Notes: generated by a model from the sequence alone, not told the origin. A stretch of 64,000 nucleotides of DNA from Stenogyne calaminthoides (GCA_037126765.1 JBBCBC010000027.1:11370406-11434405), one strand, 5' to 3'; counted from the stretch's first letter, positions 34,923-48,995 are shown. Program-made: numbers and translations.

Positions 34923-36363
34923 ATCCCAGATTCATGAAGTATTTCATATAAAAATTTGCCTTGGTCTGTAAGCGTAATGATATAAATTTCATACTATGAA
35001 CAAATTTTCCTAAAGACTTGCTCATTAATTTATATTGCCTTGGTGTTATGTAAATTAGTTTTACAATAACCATATTTTGCGACTAATATTTTATATTAAA
35101 ATAATTAATACCTTTTAATATAACAATTAATATTATTAGATTAATATATTTTAGTGACATAATTAGTGTTAAAAAATAAAATAAATGAATTATTTTATGG
35201 TATCATAGTTAAAAGCCTAAATTGAGTATGATTCTCATTAAAAGCATCTTCACACATTAAATTGTCAACTTGATTATATTAAATTGTCTATTCAATGAAT
35301 CTCCTCCCAATGACAAAGAAAGAAAAATTCAACCCACTAAAAATAAAAAGTGTTAAAATTAATTTTATACCTCTCAATAAATTCGAAGTTTTATATAATC
35401 TAAAATTCTCTCAACTAGTAATATTATAAACTTTTATACACGATTGATATGCATATTATGGGGAACAACAAGACTATGTAGTTTTTATTTATTTTTTTGG
35501 TTTTTGTTTTGGGATTCAACCGATTATAATAATAGCATCAAATGTTCTTTCAGTAGTCGGAAGTTAGAAGTCATAACTCATCCCGAATTAGTTGATATTT
35601 GGATCGAACACCGAGTTATTAAAAAAAATTATGAACTCATCCTACCTTTTAACTTTTATGGACTTAGTCCTCGAGCCAAAGAATCCAAATCTTCAAAATT
35701 TTCTTGGGCTTCTTGAAATTGAGAAATGTGGGCTGTTTGATTTTCAACAACAGACCGAGCCTCGTTAGGCTTATGAGCTTTTTTTTTTCATTGTACATAT
35801 TAATAAAATATACTACTCCTATAACTTTATAAAATAACATTTGTTTGAGTAATTATTTATTTTATGGATTTCTCAATATTATTAGAAATGAATTTATTAT
35901 TTCATACTTTCAAAATACGAATACATAAGTTAATTATTAGATATTTGATTATTGAATTGGTATTTAAATTATCGTTAGTTTTTCGCAGTAATTATCTATT
36001 TTTATTGTATAAACAATGGAATGCCTAGAAACATTTTAAATAAAAAAAATTAAGGCATGCATTATATAATTGGTAAAATGCATAAAATTTGGAATTCTAT
36101 GTTGTTAGTTGTCCAAAAAATTCACGCTGCTCTCTCCAAATCGTATATTGGAAATGAGGTGAGAACCAATCCAATTACAAAATTAGTCTGATTTTTTTTT
36201 TAATAAAAAAAAAAACCTGATTTCAACACTATCAGATTTAAAAAAAAAACACTTCCAATTTATAACAATCATTTACTGATCATTCATGCACCCACAAAAC
36301 TTGATAAAAGAAGTACAGAAAAAAGGACCAATGCTCTCTTGCCAGCAGCGTCCAAATTTCTAT

Positions 36364-36448
36364 GACACACTTTGAACTTTGTGATGGATATAAACATTAC
36401 CCATGGACACACTTTGAACTTTGTGATGGATACAAACATTACCCCATG
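36364..36448. repeat. 42-bp tandem duplication
   Basis: Two copies of GACACACTTTGAACTTTGTG followed by ATGGATAYAAACATTACCC, 42 and 43 bp long, differing by one substitution and one C. It lies just beyond the 3' end of the dynein gene. Confidence 0.9.
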
Positions 36449-36595
36449 AATATATAAATGATGTAACTAACAACATTAAGGTTAATATATACACAATTTA
36501 ATTCGATTTAATTTCTTATAACTCAAGTATACATCCAGATGTGGCTTGACTATATATATCGACATATCTTAAACTTTATATACGTATATGGAGTA

Positions 36596-37343
36596 TTAGA
36601 GTTGATCTAGGACTGCTCTTTCAACTTTGGTCTTAAATACCAAAATGTAAAGCTTCTCCATTGAGAAATAAAGAAAGCACCCAGTTGAGTGGGTTACAAA
36701 TGATCCGAAACTTGATCCCACAATGCAATGCCACGCAGGTCCATACACCTTATCAAATTCCTGTGGGTCCCACAAATATGTAAATTATAAGAGATTTTCG
36801 TGAGACGAAATATATAAATTTTATTAAAATAAAATTAATTAATAAATAATTGAGTAAATACATTTAATTTAAATATATCTCGGTACACATTTGACATTAG
36901 ACGGTATATCTCACGGATTTATCAAATTAGTGTATAGTGATTAATATTACATGATTGGACTACAAATAATTTGCTGTATTTTTTAAAATTTATATTGGAA
37001 AATTAAATATATTGGTCATTGTCTTGGGTAGACAAATGCGTATTGCTCTCTTTAGGTAGAGGCTACGTATGCTTTGTCACAATTTAAAATTCCTAAATTT
37101 AAGGATCTTGTATATATTATAAGGAACATGCCCTGTCTCCCACCAATTAATGAATTTTTTTCTCTTGAAAAGGAATGTTTTGTAGAATTTGGTCCATTGA
37201 TGTGTATTTGCATTTATTATATTTGTACACAAAGGTGTATAATATTTCACATGAATAGACAAGATACGTATACTTTCATAAATGGGCACGACTCTAGTTG
37301 GTACGTAATACGAATAGAATGTAATTCATACAATAATTACCAC

Positions 37344-37395
<52 letters not shown>

Positions 37396-40016
37396 CATAT
37401 TGAATCAATAGACGTTAAAGATTGTTTCATATGTGACAGAAATTGAAATTAATCAATAATTAAGACTATTAATAATCACAAACACATGTATGCAATATTG
37501 CACAAATCAGATGTGTAATATGCCTCAAATCATATGAACATGTACATGCATCACTATATGAGTATGCATGTGTTACTATAACTATAATAACACATATTTG
37601 TTCATATAGTAACATCATCAGTTTGTTTTCCGTAAGTTTTTAAAAGACTCAATTAACCCGGGAAAGAATTTAAGAATTTTCTAATATCTTTTTTAAATAT
37701 GCTACACATACAATATTATATAGAGATGTCACTCAATTCCAGGGATACTTTGGACAAAACTTATGAGATGGGCCAACACATGATTTGAGAAGAAGATATA
37801 TTCACTATTATTGATCAAACTAATGATTTAGCCTTTAGCATGGGCTATACAGATTATAGATATGTAACTATTTCTTCAGATATAACCTTGATTTTCGTAA
37901 TATGGGGTTATGAAGTGTACATATTAACTGGGAAAGAATATTCACACATGTGATTCTTGTCTATATATCAATTAGAGACTTGGAGTATTCTTTTTATCCT
38001 TTAACAGCATTATGCATCATGATATCTGATTGTCGGGGTTTCGCACATATGACCTTGTAAGTAATCATTTATGGAGGGCAGAAAAATAGTTTAGAGTACA
38101 ATTTGTGTCAAATATATTTATGCATGATAAAGTAATATCCATTATTAAATATCCTCTTAAAAATCATTATTAATTCTTAATCAAATTAATTGTAAAATGT
38201 CTAGCTGCATGTATACGTCACTTAAAGTTTACCTATATACAAATTCTTATGCACTTTTTATGTCTCCTTCATATATATTATGGATTCTAGCTAATCTTGA
38301 ATTTAATCCATGAAAACTGCATATATTAGCATTACGAAATTAACAATACTTTTTAATAATTTAATTTTGCTTAAAAGAGAGAAAATAACAGATTGTTGCA
38401 CTAATTTACGCACACATTATATATAAATCAACAGTTAGTTGAATTAAGAAAAAAATTATCGTTAATGTTACTGGCATTTGTGATTTCCTTAATTAAATTG
38501 CAGAACAAACAAATAGAATTAGGGAAAAAAGGCATTAGATGAAAAATTAAATTACAAAAAGAAATATAAATTTTAATAATCATATATATTATATAACATT
38601 GTTATTCGATGGAATAATATTCTCAAAAACCGTTGAAGTGTATAGGATGATTCACATTTTTTTAAATTTAAATATCAAGAGTTTGAATAACAAAATTGAA
38701 TGGTGCATTTAGTTAAAAAAGGTGTACAAAAGAAAATGAAAAGGAGCACGGATAGATGGAGGGAAGGAGCAAATACTCGATTTTCAATTCCAATTTCCAA
38801 ATTTATATAAGACATATATATATATATATATTACTAAATAATATCATCAATTAGTACGTAACGTGCATAAGAAATAATTTGGAAAAAAGAAAAGGACTGG
38901 ATGGGGCCACGATGTAGGGACGTAGGGTGCCAGGGCCCCCAACCCCATTTGACTCCACCGCTGGATATTACTAATACTACAACAATAATTATAATAATAA
39001 TAATAATAAATAATAATAAATGTATTAATACACAATTAGAAATATCCAGCAAATTCCATTTATTTTACCTTGTAATCAAGTTACTGATTAAATTAAACAT
39101 TAATTTATTAATTTTCTAATTCATTTGGATGTTTTAGTATGTTTTTTCATTTCTATTTACATTAAAAATTTCTCCTACTAAAGATGGACCATTGTACATT
39201 TTTCATTTCATCAAACCGTACAAACTATGAAACACGCCTCCATCTCATACTATCATCTATACTTATTTAATTGTCATAAAAATATTAATACATTTATTAA
39301 TGATGACGATATTTGTTGAACGAATCAATTCCACATTCCACACCTCTCTAAAACCTCTCTAAAAGTTCAAACTTTTGATGAGATGACATTCTTTCATGGT
39401 ATCAGAGCTTTTGACTTATGCTCAAATTCTGGATTAGATTCCCACGATTAATGAGGAAGAATGTTAATATAAACGAATTAATTTAGCGCATCTCTATAAA
39501 TTCAAACTTTTAGACGTAATATTTACTAAATTAACTAACTGGAATGATAATGTATATACAATCAACCATAAATATGAAATAAATAAATTAAAATATAAAA
39601 AAAAATGATGAAACATACCTTTTTGATGTTATAAGCCATGTACTTGGAGCTAAACTTATCTAAGCCATCATAAGTAGTCCTCGCACATCGGAAAGCATGC
39701 ACTTGCATCAACCCCGGCATGTCACTCGCCAACACCTTCACTTGAAGAAACGCCGCCGCCGTTCCACCGTTAATCCCTTCCACCGCCGACACCGACCGCC
39801 GCTCCGCCACTTTTCTCGGTTCCTCCGCCGCCGCTCCTCCCCGCCCCTTTCCGCCACCACTTTCTCCCTCTCACTCCTCTCTCGGTACGTTTTGGACTTC
39901 ATTAGCGATCCCCATCCCTTCGAAATCGCGTTTTTCACGGACGATGTTCGTGGAAGATCCGGCGGCGTTATGTTGTAAACGTACTTGCCTTCTTTCTTTG
40001 GTCTCTCGCTTGCCAT
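36596..40016 (-). CDS. LC8-type dynein light chain, two exons, frameshift near exon 1 middle
   Basis: Exon 1 (40016-39619) starts [20 protein letters not shown] and exon 2 is 36760-36596. The 2.86-kb intron has a GTATGT donor and a CAG acceptor, phase 0. Exon 1 ends with [20 protein letters not shown] and a [14 protein letters not shown] helix. Exon 2 gives [20 protein letters not shown], then [20 protein letters not shown] and [14 protein letters not shown], the beta-strands and target-binding groove of the LC8 fold. Plants lack dynein motors, and these proteins act as dimeric hub adaptors. Exon 1 is 398 nt, so the N-terminal frame and the LC8 frame disagree by one base. The shift lies between about 39740 and 39870 in GC-rich, Arg-coding sequence. 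It is either a sequencing error or a true lesion; the LC8 domain itself is intact. Confidence 0.86.
37347..37390. repeat. (AT)22 microsatellite
   Basis: A perfect AT run inside the dynein intron, flanked by TGA on the left and TCA on the right, so the whole tract is self-complementary. Confidence 0.97.
39330..39480 (+). mobile_element. Relic with a retrotransposon primer-binding site
   Basis: TGGTATCAGAGC at 39408-39419 exactly matches the initiator tRNA-Met site used by many plant LTR elements. It is preceded by CATTCTTTCA and by a run of CCTCTCTAAAA motifs. No pol sequence follows. A similar decayed string, ATGGTATCATAG plus TTAAAAGCCTA, occurs near 35199. This suggests TRIM-type (short non-coding) retrotransposon remnants. 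Confidence 0.5.
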
Positions 40017-40640
40017 TGATGATGCTATACAGTTTATGTTATGGTTCGTTGTAGTTGAGCAATATAAAGAACTGTCACACATATGTGTGCCACGTCGATT
40101 TGATATATGTACATCTTCAAATAATGAGTACAAGTTTGTTTGTTATAAAAAAAATGAGATACTGACATGGGGTACAATTGTATCCACAATTTGAAATAAA
40201 TAAATAAATAAAAATTTAATTAGGCATTTATAAAAAAAAAATCAGTCTCTGTGTACACGGTTGAAACACGACATAAACTTAATTTGACTGAAACATGACA
40301 TTAGCTTTAATTAAAATATGTTAGCTAACATAAATGAAACGTCACTACTTCTACATTATTTGAAACTGACAAATTAAGACTTGACAAATTTCTTTTTTCA
40401 ACAGATCTCCTGATCTTGGTAAAAAAAAAAAGATAGACACGGAAAAACCGCTGTCCAAGTTTTAATTAAAAAAAAAAAGGGATAAACGGTTATGGTTCAA
40501 AAAAGTTTGGACAATGTCAAGTGTTAAGATAATAATATATATATACTCCCAAATCGCGAATTGAGAACCAATTTTATATATCGATCAAGTGTTTCTCCCC
40601 AAATCGAACCATCATTGGCCCTTATGAACCCCTGCTCACA
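40017..40640. promoter_or_regulatory. Upstream region of the dynein light chain gene
   Basis: It contains AAATAAATAAATAAA, A-tracts and no coding frame. The promoter must lie here if the gene is active. I see no clear core promoter element. Confidence 0.35.
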
Positions 40641-41600
40641 AAAATTTCTATTTTCTCTTTATCTCTTATTTGATGTCTTCTATTCCGCTTTAGGTGTCTT
40701 TGCCATGGCCCGGGTCGGCGTTCTTCAACCAATCCCGGCGATCTCTACCGAAGTTTTATAATTTTGATTTATGTTTCCTTCCTTTTTTGGTTTCCTTGCC
40801 TTTTTATGGTTTTTGTTGGAATATTAAGTGATTTGGATTGAAAAAGTATTAGGGGTTTTATATAGTGAATCTGGCGATGAGGGCCATTATTCAGGTTTGA
40901 ATTTCGGTGATTTGGATAATAATAATGTAATTGTTATATCTTGATTCTTAATTTGCTTGATTCCTTTGTGTTTGCTTTTTGGGTTGGTTTCCCTTGGATT
41001 TTGGTGTTATGGATAACATGTGAAGATTTTGGTGTGTGTTCATAATTAATTACTTAGAAATTTCTAAGTATTTTTAGTGCTCTTAAATTAGGTTATTTGA
41101 TGTCTTCTATTTTGAATTTTGAAGTTAGGGATGTCTTTGCCATGGCCGGATTAAGTTTCAATGATCTTCTTTACCAACTTAGATGAAATTTGTTTTCTCG
41201 CTCTGAATATTGAGTTTTATGTTGCAATTTTGATTTATGTTTTCTTCCTTTTAAGTTTCTTTCCTTGCCTTTTTGATGGTTTTTTTTGGAATATTTCGTT
41301 TGATTTGGATTGAAAACCATTCCTTAGTTTTTTCCTAAATTCATCAACTTGGTTTTATATTTTAATAGTGAATTTCGCTTTGATCAATCGCATGTAAAAA
41401 TGAAGGCGTTGATTCTTTATTCACATTAGTTTGAATTTTGGTGATTTGGATAATAATAATGTAATTGATATATCTTGATTCTTAATTTGCATAGTTTTGA
41501 ATTTGTGTTTATTAAATGTTTTTTGGTTGGTTTATATCATTTGGATTTTGGTGTTATGGATAACATGTGAAGAGATCTTTGCTGTGTGTGAGATAATTAA
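40640..41600. repeat. Diverged direct duplication in T-rich DNA
   Basis: 40660-41050 and 41097-41600 share, in order, TTTGATGTCTTCTATT, GTCTTTGCCATGGCC, TTTTGATTTATGTTT, GTGATTTGGATAATAATAAT and TTGGATTTTGGTGTTATGGA followed by TAACATGTGAAG. The second copy has extra inserts. Composition resembles plant introns or leader DNA. 41600-42889 continues in the same style, with no gene I can name. Confidence 0.7.
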
Positions 41601-42889
41601 TTATCTTAGAAATGCTCTAAGTGAGTTATTAGGTGCTAATTTTAAATTTCTCTTGAAATCGACGTTCAATGATTGATTTGAACATTAAATACTATGTTAT
41701 TGCGGAATGAGTTTGGACATGTCTGATAGAAAAGAGTATTCAAGATCTATTGTTTTGTGCTTGTCTTTATGTTTAAATAAATTTGAATTTTGAAGGAATT
41801 AAATTTTATTTGGTTTTTTCTTCTTCTGGTTACCACACAAAAGAAAGTGCAACTTTGGCATTGTTAAGTTTCAATGATCTAATGCTTTAACTTAGATTAA
41901 ATTTGTTTAGATGAAATTTGTTTTTGTTTTCTCAATTTCTAATGAATATTGGCATCTATAATGAAGTTGTGGTCTTGGTCCGATGTGTATGTTTCTAGAT
42001 GAATTAAGTTTTATTGGTATATAGTGTACTAATAGTTGAAAGTGGAGTTTTCTATTATTACTTTCTGAATTCCTGTTATTTCAGAGTAATTTAATCAATT
42101 TATAAGACACCATTCTTTAGTTTTTTCCTAAATTCATCAACTTCGTATTTTTAGTTTCTTTTAATATTTTAATCTACCGTCAACATTTAGTTTCGTTTGA
42201 TGCAATCGCATGTAAAAATGAAGCCTGTAAATATGATTCTTTAATACACATTAGTCTTTGATAAGTGGACAACATCCTTCACTAAGGAGTATGTTTAGAT
42301 ATGAACAATTGATGCACTCAAGGTGTTTGATAATATGCTTGTTTTCACTGAGGATTTAAGCACATAGTTTTGAATATTGTTTGTTTATTAAATGTTGTTT
42401 TTTTCTAACTAAATATCTTATTCAATGCTTTTCTTACCTTTATTTGGATCATGTCTCGCTTTGCCATATCCATCCTCCCCGGTTTTAATTGATGGAGATG
42501 ATGATGGATATTCGATGGAGATCATCGAATGGCCGAAGCGTATGATCATGGTGCATATGGTTCTAAAACATCCAAATTATGACTTGAGAAAGAGAAATGT
42601 GACAGGGACCCCTTCGCTCGATGCTCCCACCACCACTAGATCATGACTCAGGGGAGAAGCGCTAATCTTTTCGGGATATAGTCACCATGTCATCTATTAA
42701 GAGAGCTCGTTGAATGATGAGGGGAAAACACTTCGAGTAATTTTATTACAATTGAACAGTTTTGAAATCGATAAATATATTGATTGATTGTTGAACCTAA
42801 TTAAATACTTTGTTATTGCGATTATCGCTCAAAAATGAGTTTGGACATTTCCAAACTTATTTTAAATAGGAAAAATGTTACATATAAGT

Positions 42890-45800
42890 GATTTGTAAGT
42901 CGTTGTCCTTCTTCACATTGGAAATGAACAACCCATCACAAAGGTTGAGGTGTAAGGCTCGATTGGTTTGTCTTGACCAAGAGATTACACTAGTGCATGA
43001 GCGTGATCCTTGTTTTAATCGTCTTGGTAACTATTGCTTTTGACTTATCAAGGAATCGCAGAGATTCAATACTTTTTATCTTAGGCAATATTATTGGTCA
43101 AACCTAAGATTTAATCTGAAGAATCTTGAAGGAAAGATTAGGTTCATAAGCTTTACGGAATTAGTTTTCTTGGATAATAATGTTTGAACCATTCGGTATG
43201 TTAATTATATATTTATTGAAAGTTGTAGTATGGATAGTCTGATATTAAATTTACTAAATTGTTTTATGTTATTATATTGTGGCTCAATATTAGACTACAT
43301 TTAATTCAGAGGTCTTGACCACACAAAAAAGAAAAAGCAAATATTGTCGAATTATTCGAAATTTAATGACCAAGAATTTCCGGACTTGGTTGTGAAGAAC
43401 ACACGAGATCCGAAAAAATAATTATTGTTGCTTAATTTTTCCCTACTCCTCGATTTAAAATTTATGGTGGCTCCATCTTTGGGAGGAGTTTGTTTGAATT
43501 TTGTTAAGAGCTATGGAGGATGATTTTTTCAATCTGAAATATCGTAAAATTGATCAATGTCATTTCCTCGATTTCTAATGCCCTAAGTTTTTGGAAGATA
43601 TGTATTTCTTGAAATAAGTTTATCATATTTCTATTATCTTTGTAGATTGAAGTAATAAAAATTATTGGAAAAAGCGATCAAGCCAAGTCGATGGAGGCTT
43701 TTTTATCGTGGATCGAACAAAGGTTATGCACGAATAAGAGAAAATATGGTGAGATCAAAATCCTAACTTTTAATTTTTTTGTTAAATTTATATTCACTTT
43801 TAATATATCTAATAAAGGAGACGTTCATCACTATCGTGAGAAAGAAGAAAGAAGAAAAGTTTGGAGAGAGTGAGCCTATTATTACCCATTTTGATTATTA
43901 TTTCGGACTACCGTAATAATTAAAGGGAATATTCATTTAATTCCCATCCCAGCAAATTCCCAACACATCATTTGAGACTCTCAATTTTTTAAATTATAAT
44001 CTATCCATTAATTTATCTTTCAATTACAAACTATTATTTATAAACAAATAATTAAATAATAATCTTTTATTTTTGTGATTCAGAGTTTCTATCTCGGACC
44101 ATGGCGACAAAATCGACGACATCGGCATGTTCGCCCCTGCGATGATCTGTTTTTGAGCCGGGCTATGGGTCGCCAGAGCATCCCCGGGACCGCCACGAGT
44201 GTCGGGATATGGCGTGTGAAGACATCTTTAGCAATGACACCGGTCTTCAAGCCATGAATATGGTGGGTATACTAATTCTTTTCGGAACATGTTGCCAAGT
44301 TGTCTAAAGATGTGGAAAAAAACCGTTTTGAGGTCCGAGAATAAGAATTTATTTTGTGAGCCTTATTTAATGTCGTTTAAATGTGGAGCAAGTCCAAATC
44401 AAAAATCATACAAAATTAGTAAGTATGTTTAAATAATTAATTGACAATTTTATTAGGATAATAAAATAACCCCATGATTTATTTACAACTTTATTGAGGC
44501 ACTTCAAAAGATAGTCTCTCGTATCGATATGCATGTCTCACATTTGTTTTAATTAAAGACTAGTGTATTAAAATTTTCTAACTAAATATCTTATTTGGTT
44601 GAGCGATTAACGACCTTTTTCTTGCTTGTAACTACCTTTTATTTGGAGGATCCCGTCGGTTGGTGGCCCATGATGCATGCTATTTTTTTGAGATTTTAAA
44701 TATGATCATGTGATCCTTGTGGAATGATTCATGGTCATCCCATCACTCCTTAAAGTTTACAATATGGGTCACATATCGATTGTAAAAATTATAATTGTCC
44801 TAATCGACAAAAAGGATTCTGACACACCAAAATTAGATGAGCAACCGCCAAAACCAATCGATGAAGCCACTGAAAATGGTGGAGGGCAAACCCGTAAGGG
44901 ATTAAATCCTCGAGATTGGCACTTCATCGAATGGCCCTCAAAAGCAACTTTTTGGTCTCTAGCACCATGAGGGTAAAATATATGTTATTAAAGTTCATTA
45001 TCTTATTTGTGGTTCTAAATAATATTGCAAATTAATTGTAGAATCTGTTCAACCCCAAAAAGACAAGAAAGGTACATAAGGCTAAAGAGAAACTTCGAGG
45101 GGAGAACGAGGGACCCCAATCATGTTTGGCTTCAGGCGAACTTGGTTATCCCATGATGCGTATCAGACTTAGATCACGATGATCATGTAGTCTAGGGTGC
45201 ACCGGATGGTATCGTCTAATGCTTTCGAGATCGTCCGCAATCCCTATGCTTGCTCACTTTCATCGAATACTTTCCAAGAATTAATGATAGCCGGCAATAC
45301 TATGAGGAATTGCAATACTACATGAGTCGTGAAGTCTTGAATTATCTTTATGTTCCCGATTTTAGTGGTTGAAGTTCAACCACCATAGCCATCATTTTTT
45401 AAATGATGAGTGTATCGGTATGTGTTTACTAATTCTCAATATTCACTTTGAACAAAATAGTTTAATTTTTTTTTCTAAATATTAATTAAGCGTATATATG
45501 TTGGTTAAAGATATTTGGGTGAGGTATATCTCTTCGGAGATAACCGGGTAAAAACAAGAGGAATGGAGCCAAGGGAATCAAAGAAGTGTTAGAGATCTCC
45601 CCATGTATGTCTTCAATGTCAACAAAGCAAAGGGAGGTAATGGGTGATATGGTTTTCCTTATGAAGCATAAATCGAGACCTTTGAGACCATGGATGGGTT
45701 CGATTAATCATATCTTTGAATCTAAACCCTCAACAAAATGGGGTTGGGAAACTCTTTTGCGATCATCTCATTTTTTGGACCGGGCAGCCTTATGAGACAC

Positions 45801-47560
45801 ATGAAAATTTGGGGGTTCCCCTACCCAACAAATGTGGGGTGAGTGATAAACATTTCGTTAAAATTTGTATTCATGTTTATAATATTTGCACATATATATG
45901 CTAAATTTGCGCTAATTTTAATATTCTCAATATAATATAGAACCATTAGGTCTTTGGGTCGCCATACATACACATGAATACATTAAGTGTATTTTATGGA
46001 CCCAACTCATGATGGAGTTTATTCAAATCGCCAAAAAAAACCGATCTCGTTTCATATATATGGGCGTAAGTTCATTTTTAATATTCTAATGATTTGTTTT
46101 ACTTTTAAAATTATGCATATTTAATCTATTTTTATTTTTTAATTATAATAATAATAGTGTGATGACCTTTAAAAGATGTATCGGATCGAATGGTTGAAAC
46201 TTTTTTAAAAGAGTCAAGTTCAAGAAGATCCAAGTTAAATAAAGTGAACTCGGATTAACATTAAGGTAAATTTAATTTAGTAAATTATCAAACTAATTAA
46301 TAGAAAAGAAATCATAATTGTAATACGTGATTATAATTGTTAATCAACAAAAGTTCCGAGGCAACGAGATAATGACCATTGAACATTTTGTGTGTTGCTT
46401 TATAGAAGATATAATCCGCGCTTCTCTAAATCGAACATTCCTCTCAATGTAAGTCAATTTATCGATTTATTTAAATTATTATTGATTGAATAAAAATTCA
46501 TACTATATTGATTGATTATTGTTTTGCGGTTTGTCTATGAATGTGAGCTCAAGTCTTACTCTAAGAAAATGATTTATCGAAATGGAAAAAACGATTGATT
46601 TCGAAAATTATCTGCCCCAGGTACCTTTTCACAATCGATTCTTATATTCATACGATATTGAGTGAATGTTGTTTGAAATATTGGTAGCATGTAATTAAAT
46701 TATATATTTGTGATGATATATATTTCATGTTTTTTGGTGTATTGGAATGGGTATGTTTATGATTGTATGTTTATTTATTTCATGATGTGTATGTTTATTA
46801 ATTTATTTGATGTTTTGGTATATATATATATGGTTTTATGGTTTTATTATAGGATTTTTTGGTTTATGGTATATGGTATTGGAATGTTACGTATATATAA
46901 GTTTTGGTTTATAGTTTTATTATAGGATTTTTAAAATATAAATTAATAATTAAAAAAAAAGATATTCAGACAGATGGTTAATAACCAATATGCCTTGTCT
47001 TGACCAAGATATAAAATGAAAATTAATTTTTTTAACTTAGACAAGGAAGAATTTGATAACCGGTTTGTTGTTTCTTAATCTTAATTAAATAGGATCACGT
47101 TTTGGTAACTATTGCTTTGACTTATCATGAAAACCGCTTTCATTTTTTCTATTATTGGTCACGTGTGATTTTTTATCAAGAATCGTCCAAACTTGGACGG
47201 TTTGATTTGCTTTGAGAATAAAAAATCAACCGCTCTCCAAGGTCAAATTTTTCACAAATGGATAATAATGTTTGAATGGAAAACCCAAATGTGTTAATTA
47301 ATGGAAAGCTATTTCAGTGATACTAAATTTGAACACTGAAAAATGACGGAAATGAAACGGATAGTAATACTAACTTTAATTGAAATATGACGAGTTAAGC
47401 CCGAAATGGTGATTAAAATAAAATAAATATCGTTGCTTAATATTTATATTTAAGATCCAATAGTCTTGTATCTTGAGGCATATTAGATTTGGTTTACATA
47501 TTGTTTCAATTTTTATTTGAAATTACAAATTTGCCATTATGTGAATACGCGAGACATTTC
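42890..47560 (+). mobile_element. Element G: shredded mosaic copy of the F family
   Basis: Short blocks match element F in the right order, separated by unrelated AT-rich DNA. LTR blocks lie at 42920-43160 (GAAATGAACAACCCATCACA, GAGATTACACTAGTGCATG) and again at 46975-47440. Leader and gag blocks lie at 44400-44480 (AAGTATGTTTAAATAATTAA) and 44810-44920 (GAAAATGGTGGAGGGCAAAC). Integrase-like blocks lie at 45565-45800 (AAGAAGTGTTAGAGAT, TTTCCTTATGAAGCATAAA). Every block is truncated, and no frame exceeds about 80 codons. Either the region is very old or the sequence is a faulty consensus. Confidence 0.6.
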
Positions 47561-48995
47561 TTGATATTGTGATATATTTTAATAATTTCTTTTTGAATTG
47601 GAGCTATTTTATTTTTTCTTCTTATTTACTTCTTATGTTGTGTTTGGTGTTGAATATTATAGTAGCATGTTATTTATTTGTATATTTTGATTTTTTAAAT
47701 ATTAAACGATGTTTATATACGACATTCTCCTATATTATCTATCAAATCGAGCCTCGTTTCCAGAATTCTGGACCCGTAATTATTATATGAGGAAAACGCT
47801 GATATATATACATATGCATGAACCCAACTAACCAAGATGCTTAAGAAATTATTATTTGTGTGAAGTATGGACCACAATATGTTGATTAAGGAACGAGCAA
47901 AGACAATTAGAAGGAGCAAAGCATGTGGGGTTATCTGTAACCATGGATTATAAAAACAAGGGAACTATTGTCGATGAATCAAAGGATTTGATGCAATTTG
48001 TTCTTTCTTGCTACTATTTTCGCTAACTACCATATAATAATTGTTTGTTTGTCTGTAATTGGTCTGTTCCAACAGGCCCCCCACATGGCGTTTTATACAT
48101 TCTAACGCCCTTTGGATTGCGTTTGGATATGAATATATTTGAAAAAAAATATGAATTTAAGATTTATAGTAAGTAATCTTTCATCTATCCTTAAATAAAG
48201 TGAAATTGATTAACATTAAAGGTTAATTTAGTAAATTTTCAAACTAAAAAGAAATCATAAATAATGATTATAATTGTTAATCAACAAATTTTTTTTTATA
48301 GAAGATATTTTTCTAAAAAAAATGAAATGAGTTTAACACTATTGATTGAATAAAAATTCTACTATATTGGATCACATTTGTTATATGAATGAACTCTCTA
48401 TCATCAAGAAAACTTAAAAAACTATCATCGAATTACGCTTTCATACAAAAAACTTTTCCGCTTTTAAAAATATAAAGCGATTTTTTCTAAACAAATGATT
48501 GTTTTTTGTTCATAATTAAATATAGTTTTTATACATAATGTTGAGAGTTTTTGTATGTATTTATTAATTTATACTTAAATAATGGTTTTATTATAGATAT
48601 ATATAGTGAATTTAATCGTTTTGCCTATATAAGTTTTTGTCAAAATAAATAAAACAAAAAAAGATTTCAAGATTATTTAATAATATTATTTTTTTTTTTT
48701 AAGCACCCACCAAACTCTCACTTTACACTATTTAATACTATTATTTCCTCCACCAAACCTAAACCCTTTTACCCACTTTATATCATTTAATACTATTATC
48801 TTTTAATATTTTTTCTTAATCTCCGTTCTTGGCATATTAGATTTGGTTTACATATTGTTTCAATTTTTTATTTGAACAAATTTGCCATTATAAAAAAAAA
48901 TATTGTGATATATTTTAATAATTTCTTTTTTGAATTGGAGCTATTTTATTTTTCTTCTTATTTACTTCTTATGTTGAATATTATAGTAGATTTAC
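47468..48995. repeat. Direct duplication, copies at 47468-47665 and 48827-48995
   Basis: Both copies run from GGCATATTAGATTTGGTTTA to GTTGAATATTATAGTAG; the second lacks two short inner pieces. Upstream matches continue (46200-46330 against 48195-48300, with AAATCATAA and GATTATAATTGTTAATCAAC), so a block of roughly 1.4 kb was duplicated and partly deleted. No gene lies between. Confidence 0.75.

Larger units (their letters stand above)
36761..39618 (-). other. Intron of the dynein light chain gene
   Basis: AT-rich. It contains the (AT)22 tract at 37347-37390, another AT tract at about 38815-38831, an ATA/ATT-rich microsatellite (38985-39020) and a retrotransposon-like primer site at 39410. 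No other coding frame is convincing. Confidence 0.8.

Noticed and set aside
42425..42646. 73-codon frame MLFLPLFGSCLALPYPSSPV
   Set aside because: Isolated, no family resemblance, no splice signals, in a duplicated repeat-derived region.
46710..46925. Plus-strand frame rich in Tyr/Phe/Met
   Set aside because: Translation of AT-rich GTTTATTTATT sequence within mosaic G.
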